From NCBI GenBank assembly GCA_041744375.1, contig JBGTLA010000063.1, positions 36,252 through 100,251 of the forward strand: a stretch of 64,000 bases of DNA, in the 5' to 3' direction. The stretch is from JBGTLA01 sp041744375 (lineage in GTDB: Bacteria; Actinomycetota; Acidimicrobiia; Spongiisociales; ZC4RG35). The first letter of the stretch is position 1, and each line of letters opens with the position of its first letter. The notes under the pieces are model-generated. The model searched no databases. It had not been told where the DNA came from and was given only the letters and a program-made list of their open reading frames with translations. This document shows, one piece after another, positions 17,530 through 26,881 of the stretch. Position numbers and translations under genes: made by a program.

Positions 17530-19784
17530 ATGTCGAGTTGGCCCCCGAGGAGGATGCCCTCACCGAGGAGCCAGGGGAAAACCCCGTCGACAGCGACGAA
17601 GACCTTCTCCACCGTCGCCTCGGGCTCACCGACGACGAGTACGAGCGCATCCTCGACATCTTGGGGCGCCCGCCCCGGCCGGCCGAATTGGCCATGTATT
17701 CGGTCATGTGGTCGGAGCACTGCTCTTACAAGTCATCTCGCCTGCATCTCCGCCGCTTCCCCACCGAGGCACCGTGGGTGGTGGTCGGCCCCGGCGAGAA
17801 CGCAGGAGTCATCGACATCGGCGACGGATGGCTGGCCGCCTTTCGTATAGAGAGCCACAATCACCCCTCCTTCGTAGAGCCTTACCAAGGGGCCGCCACC
17901 GGTGTCGGGGGTATCCTGCGCGATGTGTTCACGATGGGCGCCCGACCGATCGCCTTGTGGGATCAGATCAGGTTCGGTCCCCTCGAGGAGGCGCACAATC
18001 GGTATCTCTTCTCCGGGGTGGTGAGCGGCATCGCCGGATACGGCAACGCCGTAGGGGTTCCAACTGTGGGCGGCGAGGTCGCGTTCGAGAAGTGCTATTC
18101 GGGAAACCCGCTGGTGAACGTCATGTGCCTGGGGGTCCTCAGGCGGGAACAGTTGGTGCTCGGTACGGCCGGCGCACCCGGGACCGTGGCCGTCCTGCTC
18201 GGTGCAGCCACCGGACGCGACGGGATAGGCGGAGCCTCGGTACTCGCCTCCGCCTCCTTTGACGAGGCGGCTGGCGCCAAACGTCCCGCCGTCCAGGTGG
18301 GGGACCCGTTCGAGGAGAAAAAGCTCATCGAAGCCTGCCTCGAATTGTACGAGCGCAACCTGGTGGTGGGTGTACAGGACCTGGGAGCTGCCGGCCTCTC
18401 CTGTGCGGTGTCAGAACCGGCCGCCCGGGCTGGGGCGGGAATGCGAGTCGAACTCGATCGCGTCCACGTTCGAGAGCCCAATATGACTGCCGCCGAACTC
18501 CTCATGTCGGAGTCCCAGGAGCGGATGATGGCCTTCGTAAGCCCAGCACTGGTCGATGCCGTCCTCGCGGTGGCCGCCCGGTGGGAGATCGACGCCTCCG
18601 TGGTCGGTGAGGTGACTTCGGACACGGCCCTCGTCGTCACTTATTCCGGAGAGACTGTGGCCGAGGTCCCCGCCGCCTCCCTCACCGAGGAAGCACCGCT
18701 GTACGACCGACCGCTCGGCGAGCCTTCATGGATCGAGGATCTCTGGTCCAACAGCCTGACCCACATGACCCAGCCGGCGCTAGCCACGGCGTTGCTGCGA
18801 CTACTCGACGACCCTTCGCTCGCCTCGTCGGCGTGGGTCTATGAGCAATTCGACCATATGCTCTTCCTCAATACCGTGGTTGGTCCAGGCAACGACGGCA
18901 ACCTCCTGCGCATCAAAGGCACAGACAAGGCCTTGGCCGTTTCCACCGACGGCAACGGTCGGCTCTGTCATCTCGATCCCCGACGGGGAGGCGCGCTGAT
19001 CGTGTACGAGGCCGCCCTCAATGTGGCCATGACGGGCGCCCAACCACGTGGCCTGGTCGACAATCTCAACTTCGGCAACCCGGAGAAACCGGAGGTCATG
19101 TGGCAGTTCAGCCAGGTTGTCGACGGCATCTCCGAGGCCTGCGCCGCCCTGGGTATCCCGGTGGTGGGTGGCAATGTGTCGTTCTACAACGAGACCGACG
19201 GCATCGACATCTACCCCACACCCGTGGTGGGGCTGGTGGGGCTGGTGGAGCCGGTGCCGGTCACGCCACCCCGCCTGTCCCGGGCCACTGCCGGAATGGA
19301 CCTCTGGCTGGCAGGGCCCGGTGGCTCGATCAACCTGGCCGGTTCAGCGTACGAACAGGTCACCTTCGGACATGTAGGTGGGCGTCCGTCTGCTCCCGAC
19401 GGCACCATGGCCCGGGCGGCCATCTCACTGGGACAGACTCTCGTCCAAGAAGGCCTCTCCCCTGCCCTTCACGACGTCTCCGATGGGGGGCTGGCCGTGA
19501 CCGTGGCGGAAATAGCCATTGCTTCTGAGGTGGGTGTCACGGTGGACTACACCGACTGGCGTCACCTCTTCAGCGAAGAGCCGCACCGCTTCGTCTTCGC
19601 AGCCGAGGTGAGCAACCGCCGGCGAATCTCGGAAGCGGCTCAGGCGGCGAGAATACCGGCCGAGCGCATCGGCTCATTCGACGGGACAGACATCACCTTC
19701 CGGCGGGAGGGCGCCAGGGCGGTCTTGGATCTCGCCACCGCCTCTGCCACTTGCCGCTCCGCGCTCTCTCGCCGCCTTGCATGA
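17526..19784 (+). CDS. purL: FGAM synthetase large subunit PurL (small type)
   Basis: ATP-dependent conversion of FGAR to FGAM using ammonia from PurQ. 752 residues, the size of the small PurL that needs PurS and PurQ. Visible are [21 protein letters not shown], the [13 protein letters not shown] segment, [16 protein letters not shown] and [18 protein letters not shown] start at 17526 overlaps the purQ stop. The N-terminus has an acidic extension before [11 protein letters not shown]. Confidence 0.97.
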   Translation: MNVELAPEEDALTEEPGENPVDSDEDLLHRRLGLTDDEYERILDILGRPPRPAELAMYSVMWSEHCSYKSSRLHLRRFPTEAPWVVVGPGENAGVIDIGDGWLAAFRIESHNHPSFVEPYQGAATGVGGILRDVFTMGARPIALWDQIRFGPLEEAHNRYLFSGVVSGIAGYGNAVGVPTVGGEVAFEKCYSGNPLVNVMCLGVLRREQLVLGTAGAPGTVAVLLGAATGRDGIGGASVLASASFDEAAGAKRPAVQVGDPFEEKKLIEACLELYERNLVVGVQDLGAAGLSCAVSEPAARAGAGMRVELDRVHVREPNMTAAELLMSESQERMMAFVSPALVDAVLAVAARWEIDASVVGEVTSDTALVVTYSGETVAEVPAASLTEEAPLYDRPLGEPSWIEDLWSNSLTHMTQPALATALLRLLDDPSLASSAWVYEQFDHMLFLNTVVGPGNDGNLLRIKGTDKALAVSTDGNGRLCHLDPRRGGALIVYEAALNVAMTGAQPRGLVDNLNFGNPEKPEVMWQFSQVVDGISEACAALGIPVVGGNVSFYNETDGIDIYPTPVVGLVGLVEPVPVTPPRLSRATAGMDLWLAGPGGSINLAGSAYEQVTFGHVGGRPSAPDGTMARAAISLGQTLVQEGLSPALHDVSDGGLAVTVAEIAIASEVGVTVDYTDWRHLFSEEPHRFVFAAEVSNRRRISEAAQAARIPAERIGSFDGTDITFRREGARAVLDLATASATCRSALSRRLA

Positions 19785-19812
19785 GCGGTCGGAGATCGTT
19801 GCGGTTGGCCGT

Positions 19813-19818
19813 TAGCAT
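19813..19818 (+). promoter_or_regulatory. -10 box of the first phosphofructokinase gene, leaderless
   Basis: TAGCAT, 9 bases before ATG 19828. It sits in a GTTGGCCGTTAGC sequence that resembles the GTTGGCC units near purD, but the shared stretch is too short to call a repeat family. Confidence 0.5.
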
Positions 19819-19827
19819 TCGTGTCGA

Positions 19828-20931
19828 ATGGCGCGCACCATCGGAATTCTCACCGCCGGCGGAGACTCCCCCGGGCTCAACGCCGCCATCCGGGCGGTGG
19901 GCAAGTCGGCCGACAAGACGTACGGCATCCAACTGATCGGTTTCCGCGACGGATTCCGCGGGCTGATGCAAGACCGTTTCGACCGCTTGGGCCCCGAGGA
20001 TCTCGCCGGGATCCTCGACCGGGGAGGCACCATCCTCGGCACCAGCCGGACCAAAGTCCACAAGATGGACGTCGGGAACGGCAAGCCGATCGACATGCGA
20101 CCCATGATGAAGAAGGTGACCGAGGGCCACCAGTTGGAGGCGTTGGTTTGTCTGGGCGGCGGCGGCACGATCAAGAACGCCCTTCGCCTGGAAGATGCCG
20201 GAATCCCGGTGCTCACTCTCCCCAAGACCATCGATAACGACGTCTTCGGGACCGATGTCACCTTTGGCTACGACACTGCCGTCAACATCGCCACCGAGGC
20301 CATCGACCGGCTCCACTCTACGGCGCACAGCCATCACCGCATCGTGGTGGTCGAGCTGATGGGCCACAACACCGGCTGGCTCGCTCTCGGTTCCGGCCTC
20401 GCCTCGGGAGCCGACGTCATCCTCCTACCCGAGATCCCCTACGACGTCGACGTCATCGCCGACAAGATCCTCCACCGCAAGACCGTGGGGTCCCCGTTCT
20501 CGATCGTGGCCGTGGCGGAGGGCGCGTGGTCGGTCCAGGAGGCCGCCGATCGGGAAGGAGAGTCCGATTCTTGGGACGACGACGACTCGTCTGACGAGGC
20601 CTGGGAGGGCGAGAACGCCAGGCATCGATCCACCGAACGGTTGGCAGCGCAACTGGAAGAGAGGACCGGTCTGGAGTCGCGAGTCACGATTCTCGGCCAC
20701 GTACAGCGCGGTGGCACACCTTCGCCCGCCGACCGGCTGTTGGCCACCCGCCTGGGCACGGCTTGCGTCGACCTCATTGCCGAGGGCGTCCACGGCGTCA
20801 TGGTGGCGGCCCGTGGCGAAGGAACCGAGCCGGTAGCCCTCAAAGAGGTGGCCGGTCGCCGGCGTCCGGTTCCCCTCGACCACCCGATGATCCACAGCGC
20901 CCGCCGTTTGGGCATCTCCCTGGGCGACTGA
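19828..20931 (+). CDS. 6-phosphofructokinase homologue with altered active site
   Basis: PFK-fold enzyme of 367 residues, expected to phosphorylate fructose 6-phosphate. [14 protein letters not shown] and [13 protein letters not shown] are present, with the catalytic Asp in TIDND. Two specificity positions are mixed: the GGDGS loop of ATP enzymes reads GGGGT (residues 110-114), so the Mg-binding Asp (Asp103 in E. coli) is Gly while the next residue is the ATP-type Gly; and Lys133 in PKTIDND is the PPi-type residue (ATP enzymes have PGTIDND). An acidic insertion ([14 protein letters not shown]) lies near residue 250. A second, conventional PPi-type gene is at 60535-61683. Donor and activity are therefore uncertain. 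Confidence 0.85.
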   Translation: MARTIGILTAGGDSPGLNAAIRAVGKSADKTYGIQLIGFRDGFRGLMQDRFDRLGPEDLAGILDRGGTILGTSRTKVHKMDVGNGKPIDMRPMMKKVTEGHQLEALVCLGGGGTIKNALRLEDAGIPVLTLPKTIDNDVFGTDVTFGYDTAVNIATEAIDRLHSTAHSHHRIVVVELMGHNTGWLALGSGLASGADVILLPEIPYDVDVIADKILHRKTVGSPFSIVAVAEGAWSVQEAADREGESDSWDDDDSSDEAWEGENARHRSTERLAAQLEERTGLESRVTILGHVQRGGTPSPADRLLATRLGTACVDLIAEGVHGVMVAARGEGTEPVALKEVAGRRRPVPLDHPMIHSARRLGISLGD

Positions 20932-20976
20932 TCGACGCCCGGCCCCACATAGGGCTCAGCGTGGCATGCTGCATCA

Positions 20977-22428
20977 GTGGCCGCTTCCCGCTCCATCCTC
21001 TCTCGCCAATATCTTCCCGCCTCGATAGCGATCTTCACGGCAGTGGCCATCGTTGCGTTCGAAGGTCTGGCTGTGACCGCCGCCCTCCCCGAGCTCGCGG
21101 CCGAACTAGGGCAAGTCGCTTTGCTTCCGTGGGTTGTGACCGGGTTCTTGTTGGCTTCCGGAGTCGCAACGGCCGTGACCGGCAGCCTGGTCGACTCTCA
21201 TGGGACCTCTGCCGTGTTTCGCTTCGCCACGATTTCGTTCGCCCTGACCTCTTTGGCGGCCGCACTGGCACCGTCGATGCATTGGCTGGTGACGGCGCGT
21301 CTTCTCCAGGGTGCCGCCGGGGGAGCCATCATCTCAGTGGGCGTGGCCGCCGTGGCGCTCGTCTATCCCGGCCACCTGGCGGGTCGCGCCCTCGCTGCCA
21401 ACGCCAACGTGTGGGGCGTCCTCGGATTCGCCGGACCGGCCATTGCCGCGGCGATGCTCCAGTTCGGATCGTGGCGTTGGATCTTCCTGATCATGATTCC
21501 CCTCGCAATGGTGGCTCTGGGTGCGGGGTGGAAAGCACTCCCCCACGCGGTCGAACCTCGACCCGCCCGCATCGACTGGACGTCGGTAGGCCTGTTGGTC
21601 GTGACCGTGGGAGCCGTTCTGGGGGCAGTGTCCGACCTATCTCACAACTCTCCCTTCTTCCTGGCGGTGGGTGGTTTGTCGGGCATTCTCGGGTGGAGGC
21701 GGATCGGACGTCGAGCTTCGCCCCTCATCGATCGACAGTTCATAGCCGCCAGGCCGTACGCCCAGCTGGCAGTGGCGGCCGGACTGACCTTGGCTGCCAT
21801 GGGCGGGATGTCGGCCTACCTACCCGTTTACGTCCGGGCCGCTCGCGGGGGTTCGGCAGCCGCTGCCGCCTGGTCGGTGTTGTGGCTGACGATGGGTTGG
21901 GTGCTGGCGGCCAACGTGGCCGGCCGCATCACCGACCGGGTCTCCGCCGAACGGGTATTGACCCTCGGGGCAACGATCGGTCCGTTCGTGCTCATCGCGG
22001 CCGGATTGGCCGTGGCGTTCGAGGCCCCACTGCCTCTCGTGTTCGCGGCCTACGTCGGCATGGGTGCCTCGGTGGGCACCGTGACCAATGCCTCGCTCCA
22101 ATTGGTGCGAGATGTCGTACCCCCGAACCTCGCCGGCCGTGCCACCTCAGCCCATGCCTTCGCCCGGACGATGGGTATGACCTTGGGAGCGGGCTTGACG
22201 GGCGGCGTCATCCTGGCGATCGTCGGGGGACGGGTAGCCGATCTCTCAGCGGTTCGCGACGCCCTGGCAGGCGAGGCGACCGAGCTGGCGGGAGCGGCAG
22301 CATCGGCCCTCGGTTTGGGTTTCGCCGTCGCCCACCTCGTGGCCGTCGCCCTTGTGGGCACCGCCGTCGGGGCAGTTTTGAGCCTACGGAGCGGATCGAG
22401 AGCGGGAGTTGGTCCTCCCCTTCCCTAG
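20977..22428 (+). CDS. MFS transporter, drug:H+ antiporter type
   Basis: Polytopic membrane protein of 483 residues with about 12-14 hydrophobic segments. The loop 2-3 region GSLVDSHGTSAVFR is a weak version of the MFS motif, and WVVTGFLLASGVATAVTG and GPAIAAAMLQFGSWRWIFLI (close to the antiporter motif C region) suggest an EmrB/DHA-type exporter. GTG start at 20977. It follows the phosphofructokinase by 45 bp on the same strand. Substrate unknown. Confidence 0.85.
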   Translation: MAASRSILSRQYLPASIAIFTAVAIVAFEGLAVTAALPELAAELGQVALLPWVVTGFLLASGVATAVTGSLVDSHGTSAVFRFATISFALTSLAAALAPSMHWLVTARLLQGAAGGAIISVGVAAVALVYPGHLAGRALAANANVWGVLGFAGPAIAAAMLQFGSWRWIFLIMIPLAMVALGAGWKALPHAVEPRPARIDWTSVGLLVVTVGAVLGAVSDLSHNSPFFLAVGGLSGILGWRRIGRRASPLIDRQFIAARPYAQLAVAAGLTLAAMGGMSAYLPVYVRAARGGSAAAAAWSVLWLTMGWVLAANVAGRITDRVSAERVLTLGATIGPFVLIAAGLAVAFEAPLPLVFAAYVGMGASVGTVTNASLQLVRDVVPPNLAGRATSAHAFARTMGMTLGAGLTGGVILAIVGGRVADLSAVRDALAGEATELAGAAASALGLGFAVAHLVAVALVGTAVGAVLSLRSGSRAGVGPPLP

Positions 22429-22652
22429 GACGGTCTCGATTACAACGCAAGCCCGACTTACAGCTCGGCAAGAGTCCTGGTAGGAGGCCCCGCGTCGATG
22501 GCTGGAATGAGTCTTTCAACACTGTCCTAGGACTAGATATCAAACGCTCCAGGCTGCAGAAGTGCTCACCGGCCAGCGGCTCGGCACAAGTCTCCCACAC
22601 CAGCAGAAGCCTCGTAGACCCCCATTAGGCTGGGGAGAGAGAGGAGAGAACG

Positions 22653-23615
22653 ATGCTGGGGAAGGCCGCCTGGAAGCTCACCAAGAACCTGCCTCGCATG
22701 GCGGCTTTCGGTGCCGGTGCCGGGATTGCCTGGTCGGCGTTGGCCGTCGACCACGCCATGCCGCTGGGGCCGGCTCTCCCGGGGATTCGTGTCACCACAA
22801 CCGACGGAATGGGTGGCTCCGTTGCCCTGTACTCCGACGAGTCCGGCCAGGGAACGCCCGTGCTTCTCGTTCACTCGGTCAACGCGGCCGCCTCGTCGTA
22901 TGAGATGCGGCCGATCTTCTCCCGACTCCAGGGAGAGCGTCCGGTGTGGGCCATCGATTTGCCGGGATTCGGTTCCTCCGACCGGACCGAGCGTGCCTAC
23001 ACGCCCGAACTGATGTCAGGCGCGGTGGTGCGGGCACTGGAGCGTGTTGAGGTCCCGGCCCACGTCGTAGCGCTCTCGCTCGGTGCCGAGTTCGCCGCTC
23101 GCGCTGCGCTCGACCGACCCGATCTCGTCGCAAGCCTCTCCCTCATCAGTCCGACCGGGTTCGGCGCCCGCCTCTCCGGCTCGGGCCTTCCCGAGAACGT
23201 CCTGGGGTTTCCCTTGTGGTCTCAGGCCGTTTTCGATCTCATCGCCAGCCGGCGGTCGATCCGTTTCTTCCTCTCGAGGAGCTTCGCCGGGCCTGTCGAC
23301 GAGATGATGGTCGATCATGCCTATCGCACTGCCCACCAGCCGGGTGCTCGTCACGCCCCGCTCGCTTTCCTGTCCGGTCGCCTCTTCACCTCCGACGCCA
23401 TCCCCAGGATCTACGCACCGGTGACCGTCCCCACAATGGTCCTCTACGACCGGGATGCCTTCACAGACTTCGCCCGGTTGCCCGAGTTCATCGCCGATCG
23501 CAGCGGGTGGAGCGCCACTCGCATAGCCGGAAGCAACGGACTGTGTCATTGGGATCACCCGACGGCGACCGTCAACGCCCTGGTGGGCCACTGGCACGAA
23601 GCCGAGGCGAGATGA
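22653..23615 (+). CDS. Alpha/beta hydrolase with N-terminal membrane segment
   Basis: Serine hydrolase fold, 320 residues. An N-terminal hydrophobic stretch (MAAFGAGAGIAWSALAV) may anchor it or be a signal. The oxyanion segment is VLLVHSVNAAASSYEM and the nucleophile elbow reads ALSLGAEFA, with Ser but Ala in place of the usual first Gly of GxSxG. Likely acid and base are Asp in YDRDAFTDF and His in LCHWDHP. Strong GAGGAGAG ribosome site. Its stop overlaps the enoyl-CoA hydratase start (ATGA). Substrate unknown. Confidence 0.82.
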   Translation: MLGKAAWKLTKNLPRMAAFGAGAGIAWSALAVDHAMPLGPALPGIRVTTTDGMGGSVALYSDESGQGTPVLLVHSVNAAASSYEMRPIFSRLQGERPVWAIDLPGFGSSDRTERAYTPELMSGAVVRALERVEVPAHVVALSLGAEFAARAALDRPDLVASLSLISPTGFGARLSGSGLPENVLGFPLWSQAVFDLIASRRSIRFFLSRSFAGPVDEMMVDHAYRTAHQPGARHAPLAFLSGRLFTSDAIPRIYAPVTVPTMVLYDRDAFTDFARLPEFIADRSGWSATRIAGSNGLCHWDHPTATVNALVGHWHEAEAR

Positions 23616-24415
23616 CAATTCACTCCTACCGAAACCTGCGGATCAACCACACCGGGGCCGGCGTGACCGAAGTGGTCCTCGACGATCCCGACCGGCTCAA
23701 CGCGGTCGACAGCGCCGGTCACTCTGAGCTGACAACGATCTGGATCGACCTCGACCACGACGAAGACACCCGCGCCATTCTCCTTCGCGCCGAAGGCCGG
23801 GCGTTTTCGGCCGGTGGCGACTTCACTCTGTTGGAGGCCGTCATGAGCGACCCCTCGGCTCATCGGCGCACCCTGAGAGAGGCGCGCGAGTTGGTGAGGA
23901 ACATCATCGAGTGCTCCAAGCCGATCGTCTCTGCCATCAACGGGCCGGCGGTGGGCGCGGGCCTGGCAGCCGCGCTCCTCGCCGACATCCCCATCGCCGG
24001 CCGATCGGCCAGGATCCTCGACGGGCACACCACAATCGGAGTGGCAGCTGGAGACCACGCCGTTCTGATCTGGCCACTGCTGGTGGGAATGGCCAAGGCA
24101 AAGTACCACCTCATGACCAACGAACCCATCGACGGGACGGAGGCGGAGAGATTGGGGCTCGTGGCCATGGTGGTCGACGACGCGCAGCTACTTGATCAGG
24201 CCCGCCGGGTGACTGCTCGACTCGCCGAAGGCTCGGCCGAAGCATTGACTTGGACGAAACATACACTCAACCACTGGCTGAGGGCTGCCTATCCAGCCTT
24301 CGACGCTTCTGTGGCCTACGAGTTCTTGGGCTTCCTCGGCCGAGACGCCGAGGAGGGGGTAGCGGCGGTGCGTGCCAAGAGACGGCCCATGTTCGACGCT
24401 ACCCGAGAAGAATGA
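23612..24415 (+). CDS. Enoyl-CoA hydratase/isomerase family protein
   Basis: Crotonase-fold enzyme of 267 residues acting on an acyl-CoA. The oxyanion-hole segments are AFSAGGDF and GPAVGAGLAAALLADI. The first catalytic Glu of true hydratases falls where this protein reads DGHTTIGV, so it may be an isomerase, hydrolase or other crotonase rather than a beta-oxidation hydratase. ATG 23612 overlaps the hydrolase stop. It sits between two purine operons without an obvious pathway partner. Confidence 0.85.
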   Translation: MTIHSYRNLRINHTGAGVTEVVLDDPDRLNAVDSAGHSELTTIWIDLDHDEDTRAILLRAEGRAFSAGGDFTLLEAVMSDPSAHRRTLREARELVRNIIECSKPIVSAINGPAVGAGLAAALLADIPIAGRSARILDGHTTIGVAAGDHAVLIWPLLVGMAKAKYHLMTNEPIDGTEAERLGLVAMVVDDAQLLDQARRVTARLAEGSAEALTWTKHTLNHWLRAAYPAFDASVAYEFLGFLGRDAEEGVAAVRAKRRPMFDATREE

Positions 24416-24433
24416 GTCCACATCGGCTACGCC

Positions 24434-24439
24434 TACCAT
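24434..24439 (+). promoter_or_regulatory. -10 box of purF, leaderless; decides the start
   Basis: TACCAT followed by 7 bases and GTG at 24447. The in-frame ATG at 24438 overlaps the box and would lie upstream of the transcription start, so GTG is preferred. Confidence 0.55.
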
Positions 24440-24446
24440 GGGCACC

Positions 24447-25850
24447 GTGACATCAGCTCCCGGTGAGGCTTGCGGCGTCTTTGGCATCTACGCCCCCTCC
24501 CAACGGGTCGCCCCCCTCATCTACTTCGGTTTGTTCGCCCTCCAACACCGTGGCCAGGAGTCGGCCGGTATCGCCACTTCGGACGGCCGAACCGTGACGG
24601 TGGTCAAAGACATGGGTCTCGTCGCGCAGGTGTTCGACGAGGGCAACCTCGCCGCCCTCGACGGACATGTAGGCATCGGCCACACTCGCTACTCGACGAC
24701 CGGCTCGTCCTCGTGGGCCAACGCCCAGCCGATCCACCGCCAGGTCGGGGAGACCTCTGTCGCCCTCGCTCACAATGGAAACCTCACGAACACCGCCGAT
24801 CTCGTCGGGTCGCTGGGAAAGAGCGCGGCATCGAGCGACTCGGACATCATGGTCGAAGCGATCGCCCGCCGGATCGACGACGAGAGGTCCGACTCTCGCG
24901 GCCTGGAGCGGGCGCTGCTGGAGGTGCTCCCCACGCTGGACGGCGCCTTCTCTCTCGTAGTGATGGACCAGGGTCGGGTGGTGGGAGTGCGCGACCCGCA
25001 TGGCTTCCGACCGTTGTGTCTCGGTGAGCTTCCGGGGGGAGGATGGGTCTTGGCCTCGGAAACGGCAGCACTCGACCTGGTGGGAGCCGAATTCACACGC
25101 GAGATCGAGGCGGGAGAGATGGTCGTCGTCGACGCCAACGGTGTCCGCTCGCTCCGCCCCTTCGCGACTTCCGATCCGCGGTTGTGCCTGTTCGAGTACG
25201 TGTACTTCGCCCGGCCCGACAGCAGACTGCATGGGCAGACGGTCCACTCCGCCCGTCGTCGCATGGGAGTGGCGTTGGCCGGCGAGCATCCGGTCGAGGC
25301 GGACGTCGTCGTACCGGTCCCCGAATCGGGTATCCCTGCCGCCCAGGGATACAGCCAGGCGTCCGCCGTCCCCTACGCGGACGGCCTGGTCAAGAACCGT
25401 TACGTCGGACGGACCTTTATCGAGCCGAGCCAGCTCATGCGCGACCGTGGGATACGGCTCAAGCTCAACCCGATTCCCGAGACTCTGTCCGGGCGCAGGG
25501 TTGTCCTCATCGACGACTCCATCGTCCGTGGGTCGACGACCCGCCAACTCGTTGCCATGGTCCGCCAGGCGGGAGCCACCCAAGTGCATCTGCGGGTGTC
25601 ATCCCCGCCATATCGGTGGCCCTGCTTCTACGGCATGGACACCTCGGATCGCTCGACACTGATCGCCGCCGACATGAGCGTGGACGAGATCTGCGGGCAC
25701 CTGGACGCCGACTCCTTGGGATACCTCTCGCTGCCGGGCCTCCTGTCGGCGACTGAAGCGGACGGCTTCTGCACCGCCTGCCTGTCCGGCGACTATCCCA
25801 CGATCATCGACGCGGACCAGTCCAAGTTCGTCCTCGAGAGGAGCCGGTGA
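24447..25850 (+). CDS. purF: Amidophosphoribosyltransferase
   Basis: First committed step of purine synthesis: PRPP + glutamine to phosphoribosylamine. The N-terminal Ntn-glutaminase domain begins after a short propeptide; cleavage before Cys9 (EACGVFGIY) would free the catalytic Cys. GHTRYSTTGSS and LAHNGNL belong to the glutaminase site, and the C-terminal domain has the PRPP motif VLIDDSIVRGSTT. 467 residues. This class is feedback-inhibited by purine nucleotides in characterised relatives. Its stop overlaps the purM GTG (GTGA). Confidence 0.96.
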   Translation: MTSAPGEACGVFGIYAPSQRVAPLIYFGLFALQHRGQESAGIATSDGRTVTVVKDMGLVAQVFDEGNLAALDGHVGIGHTRYSTTGSSSWANAQPIHRQVGETSVALAHNGNLTNTADLVGSLGKSAASSDSDIMVEAIARRIDDERSDSRGLERALLEVLPTLDGAFSLVVMDQGRVVGVRDPHGFRPLCLGELPGGGWVLASETAALDLVGAEFTREIEAGEMVVVDANGVRSLRPFATSDPRLCLFEYVYFARPDSRLHGQTVHSARRRMGVALAGEHPVEADVVVPVPESGIPAAQGYSQASAVPYADGLVKNRYVGRTFIEPSQLMRDRGIRLKLNPIPETLSGRRVVLIDDSIVRGSTTRQLVAMVRQAGATQVHLRVSSPPYRWPCFYGMDTSDRSTLIAADMSVDEICGHLDADSLGYLSLPGLLSATEADGFCTACLSGDYPTIIDADQSKFVLERSR

Positions 25851-26827
25851 GCGACTACCGATCGGCCGGTGTCGACCTGGAGGCGGCCGATGCCCACACG
25901 GAGCGCATCGCCCCCCTCGTTACCGCCACGTGGCACGAGGGAATCGTGGGTGGCTTTGGCGGTTTCGCGGCCGGGGTGGAGCTTCCCACCGGGTACCAGC
26001 ATCCCGTCCTCATGTTGTCGACCGACGGGGTGGGGACGAAACTAGACCTGGCGAGGCGAGCAGGCCGCTGGGAGGGGGTCGGGTTCGACCTGGTGGCCAT
26101 GTGCGTGGACGATCTGGTGGTGGCCGGCGCCACCCCCCTGGCCTTCGTGGACTACTTGGCGGTGGGCCGGCTCCACGCCGACCGAGACAGCGGCATCATC
26201 GCCTCCGTGGCGCGCGCCTGCACCACCGCCGGCTGCGCCCTCATCGGGGGTGAAACCGCCGAGCACCCCGGTGTCATGTCCGCTGACGCCGTTGATCTGG
26301 CCGGGACCGCCCTGGGCGTGGTGGAGAAGGGTCGAGAGCTCGGAGCCCACCAGGTGGAGGTGGGCAACGTCGTTGTCGGCCTCCGCAGCCCCAACCTTCG
26401 CTCCAACGGGTTCTCCCTGGTTCGGCAGGTGTTCGAGGGGGTCGACCTCGGCGAGCCTTTCCCCGGTGAGGACGCCACGCTGGCCGAGATCCTCGTGGAG
26501 CCATCCGTCATCTACGCACCGACTGTTCTGGCGGCTATGGCGGCGGGCGGAGTGCGCGCCGCAGCCCACGTGACGGGTGGGGGACTGGAAGCGAACCTGG
26601 CTCGTTCGCTTCCCCCCGGCAGAAAGGCAGTTATCGACCACTGGTCGTGGGAGTGGCCTTCGGTCTTCTCAGAGATTCAGCGCCGGGGGGGAATTGCCGG
26701 CGTCGAGATGCGACGCACCTTTAACCTCGGCATCGGCTTCTGCCTGGTCGTCGATCCTGGGCGCCTCGACGAGACGATGGAGGCGGTGGCCCCACACGAC
26801 CCGCTCCAGATCGGTCGCATCGAGTAG
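25847..26827 (+). CDS. purM: AIR synthetase
   Basis: ATP-dependent cyclisation of FGAM to AIR, the step after PurL. Contains LSTDGVGTKLDLA, CVDDLVVAGATPLAFVDY, LIGGETAEHPGVM and HVTGGGLEANLARSLP, all PurM marks. 326 residues. GTG start overlaps the purF stop, giving the common actinobacterial purF-purM pair. Convergent with the purine permease gene. Confidence 0.96.
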   Translation: MSDYRSAGVDLEAADAHTERIAPLVTATWHEGIVGGFGGFAAGVELPTGYQHPVLMLSTDGVGTKLDLARRAGRWEGVGFDLVAMCVDDLVVAGATPLAFVDYLAVGRLHADRDSGIIASVARACTTAGCALIGGETAEHPGVMSADAVDLAGTALGVVEKGRELGAHQVEVGNVVVGLRSPNLRSNGFSLVRQVFEGVDLGEPFPGEDATLAEILVEPSVIYAPTVLAAMAAGGVRAAAHVTGGGLEANLARSLPPGRKAVIDHWSWEWPSVFSEIQRRGGIAGVEMRRTFNLGIGFCLVVDPGRLDETMEAVAPHDPLQIGRIE

Positions 26828-26881
26828 CCCCCTGCCACTCGCCTCAGCCATGGCGGGAAGAGACTCATCTGGGGCCGGAGG

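Noticed and set aside
20763..22628. 621-codon open frame overlapping the MFS transporter
   Set aside because: Arg/Gly/Pro-rich shadow in another frame of the transporter gene; no membrane segments or motifs.
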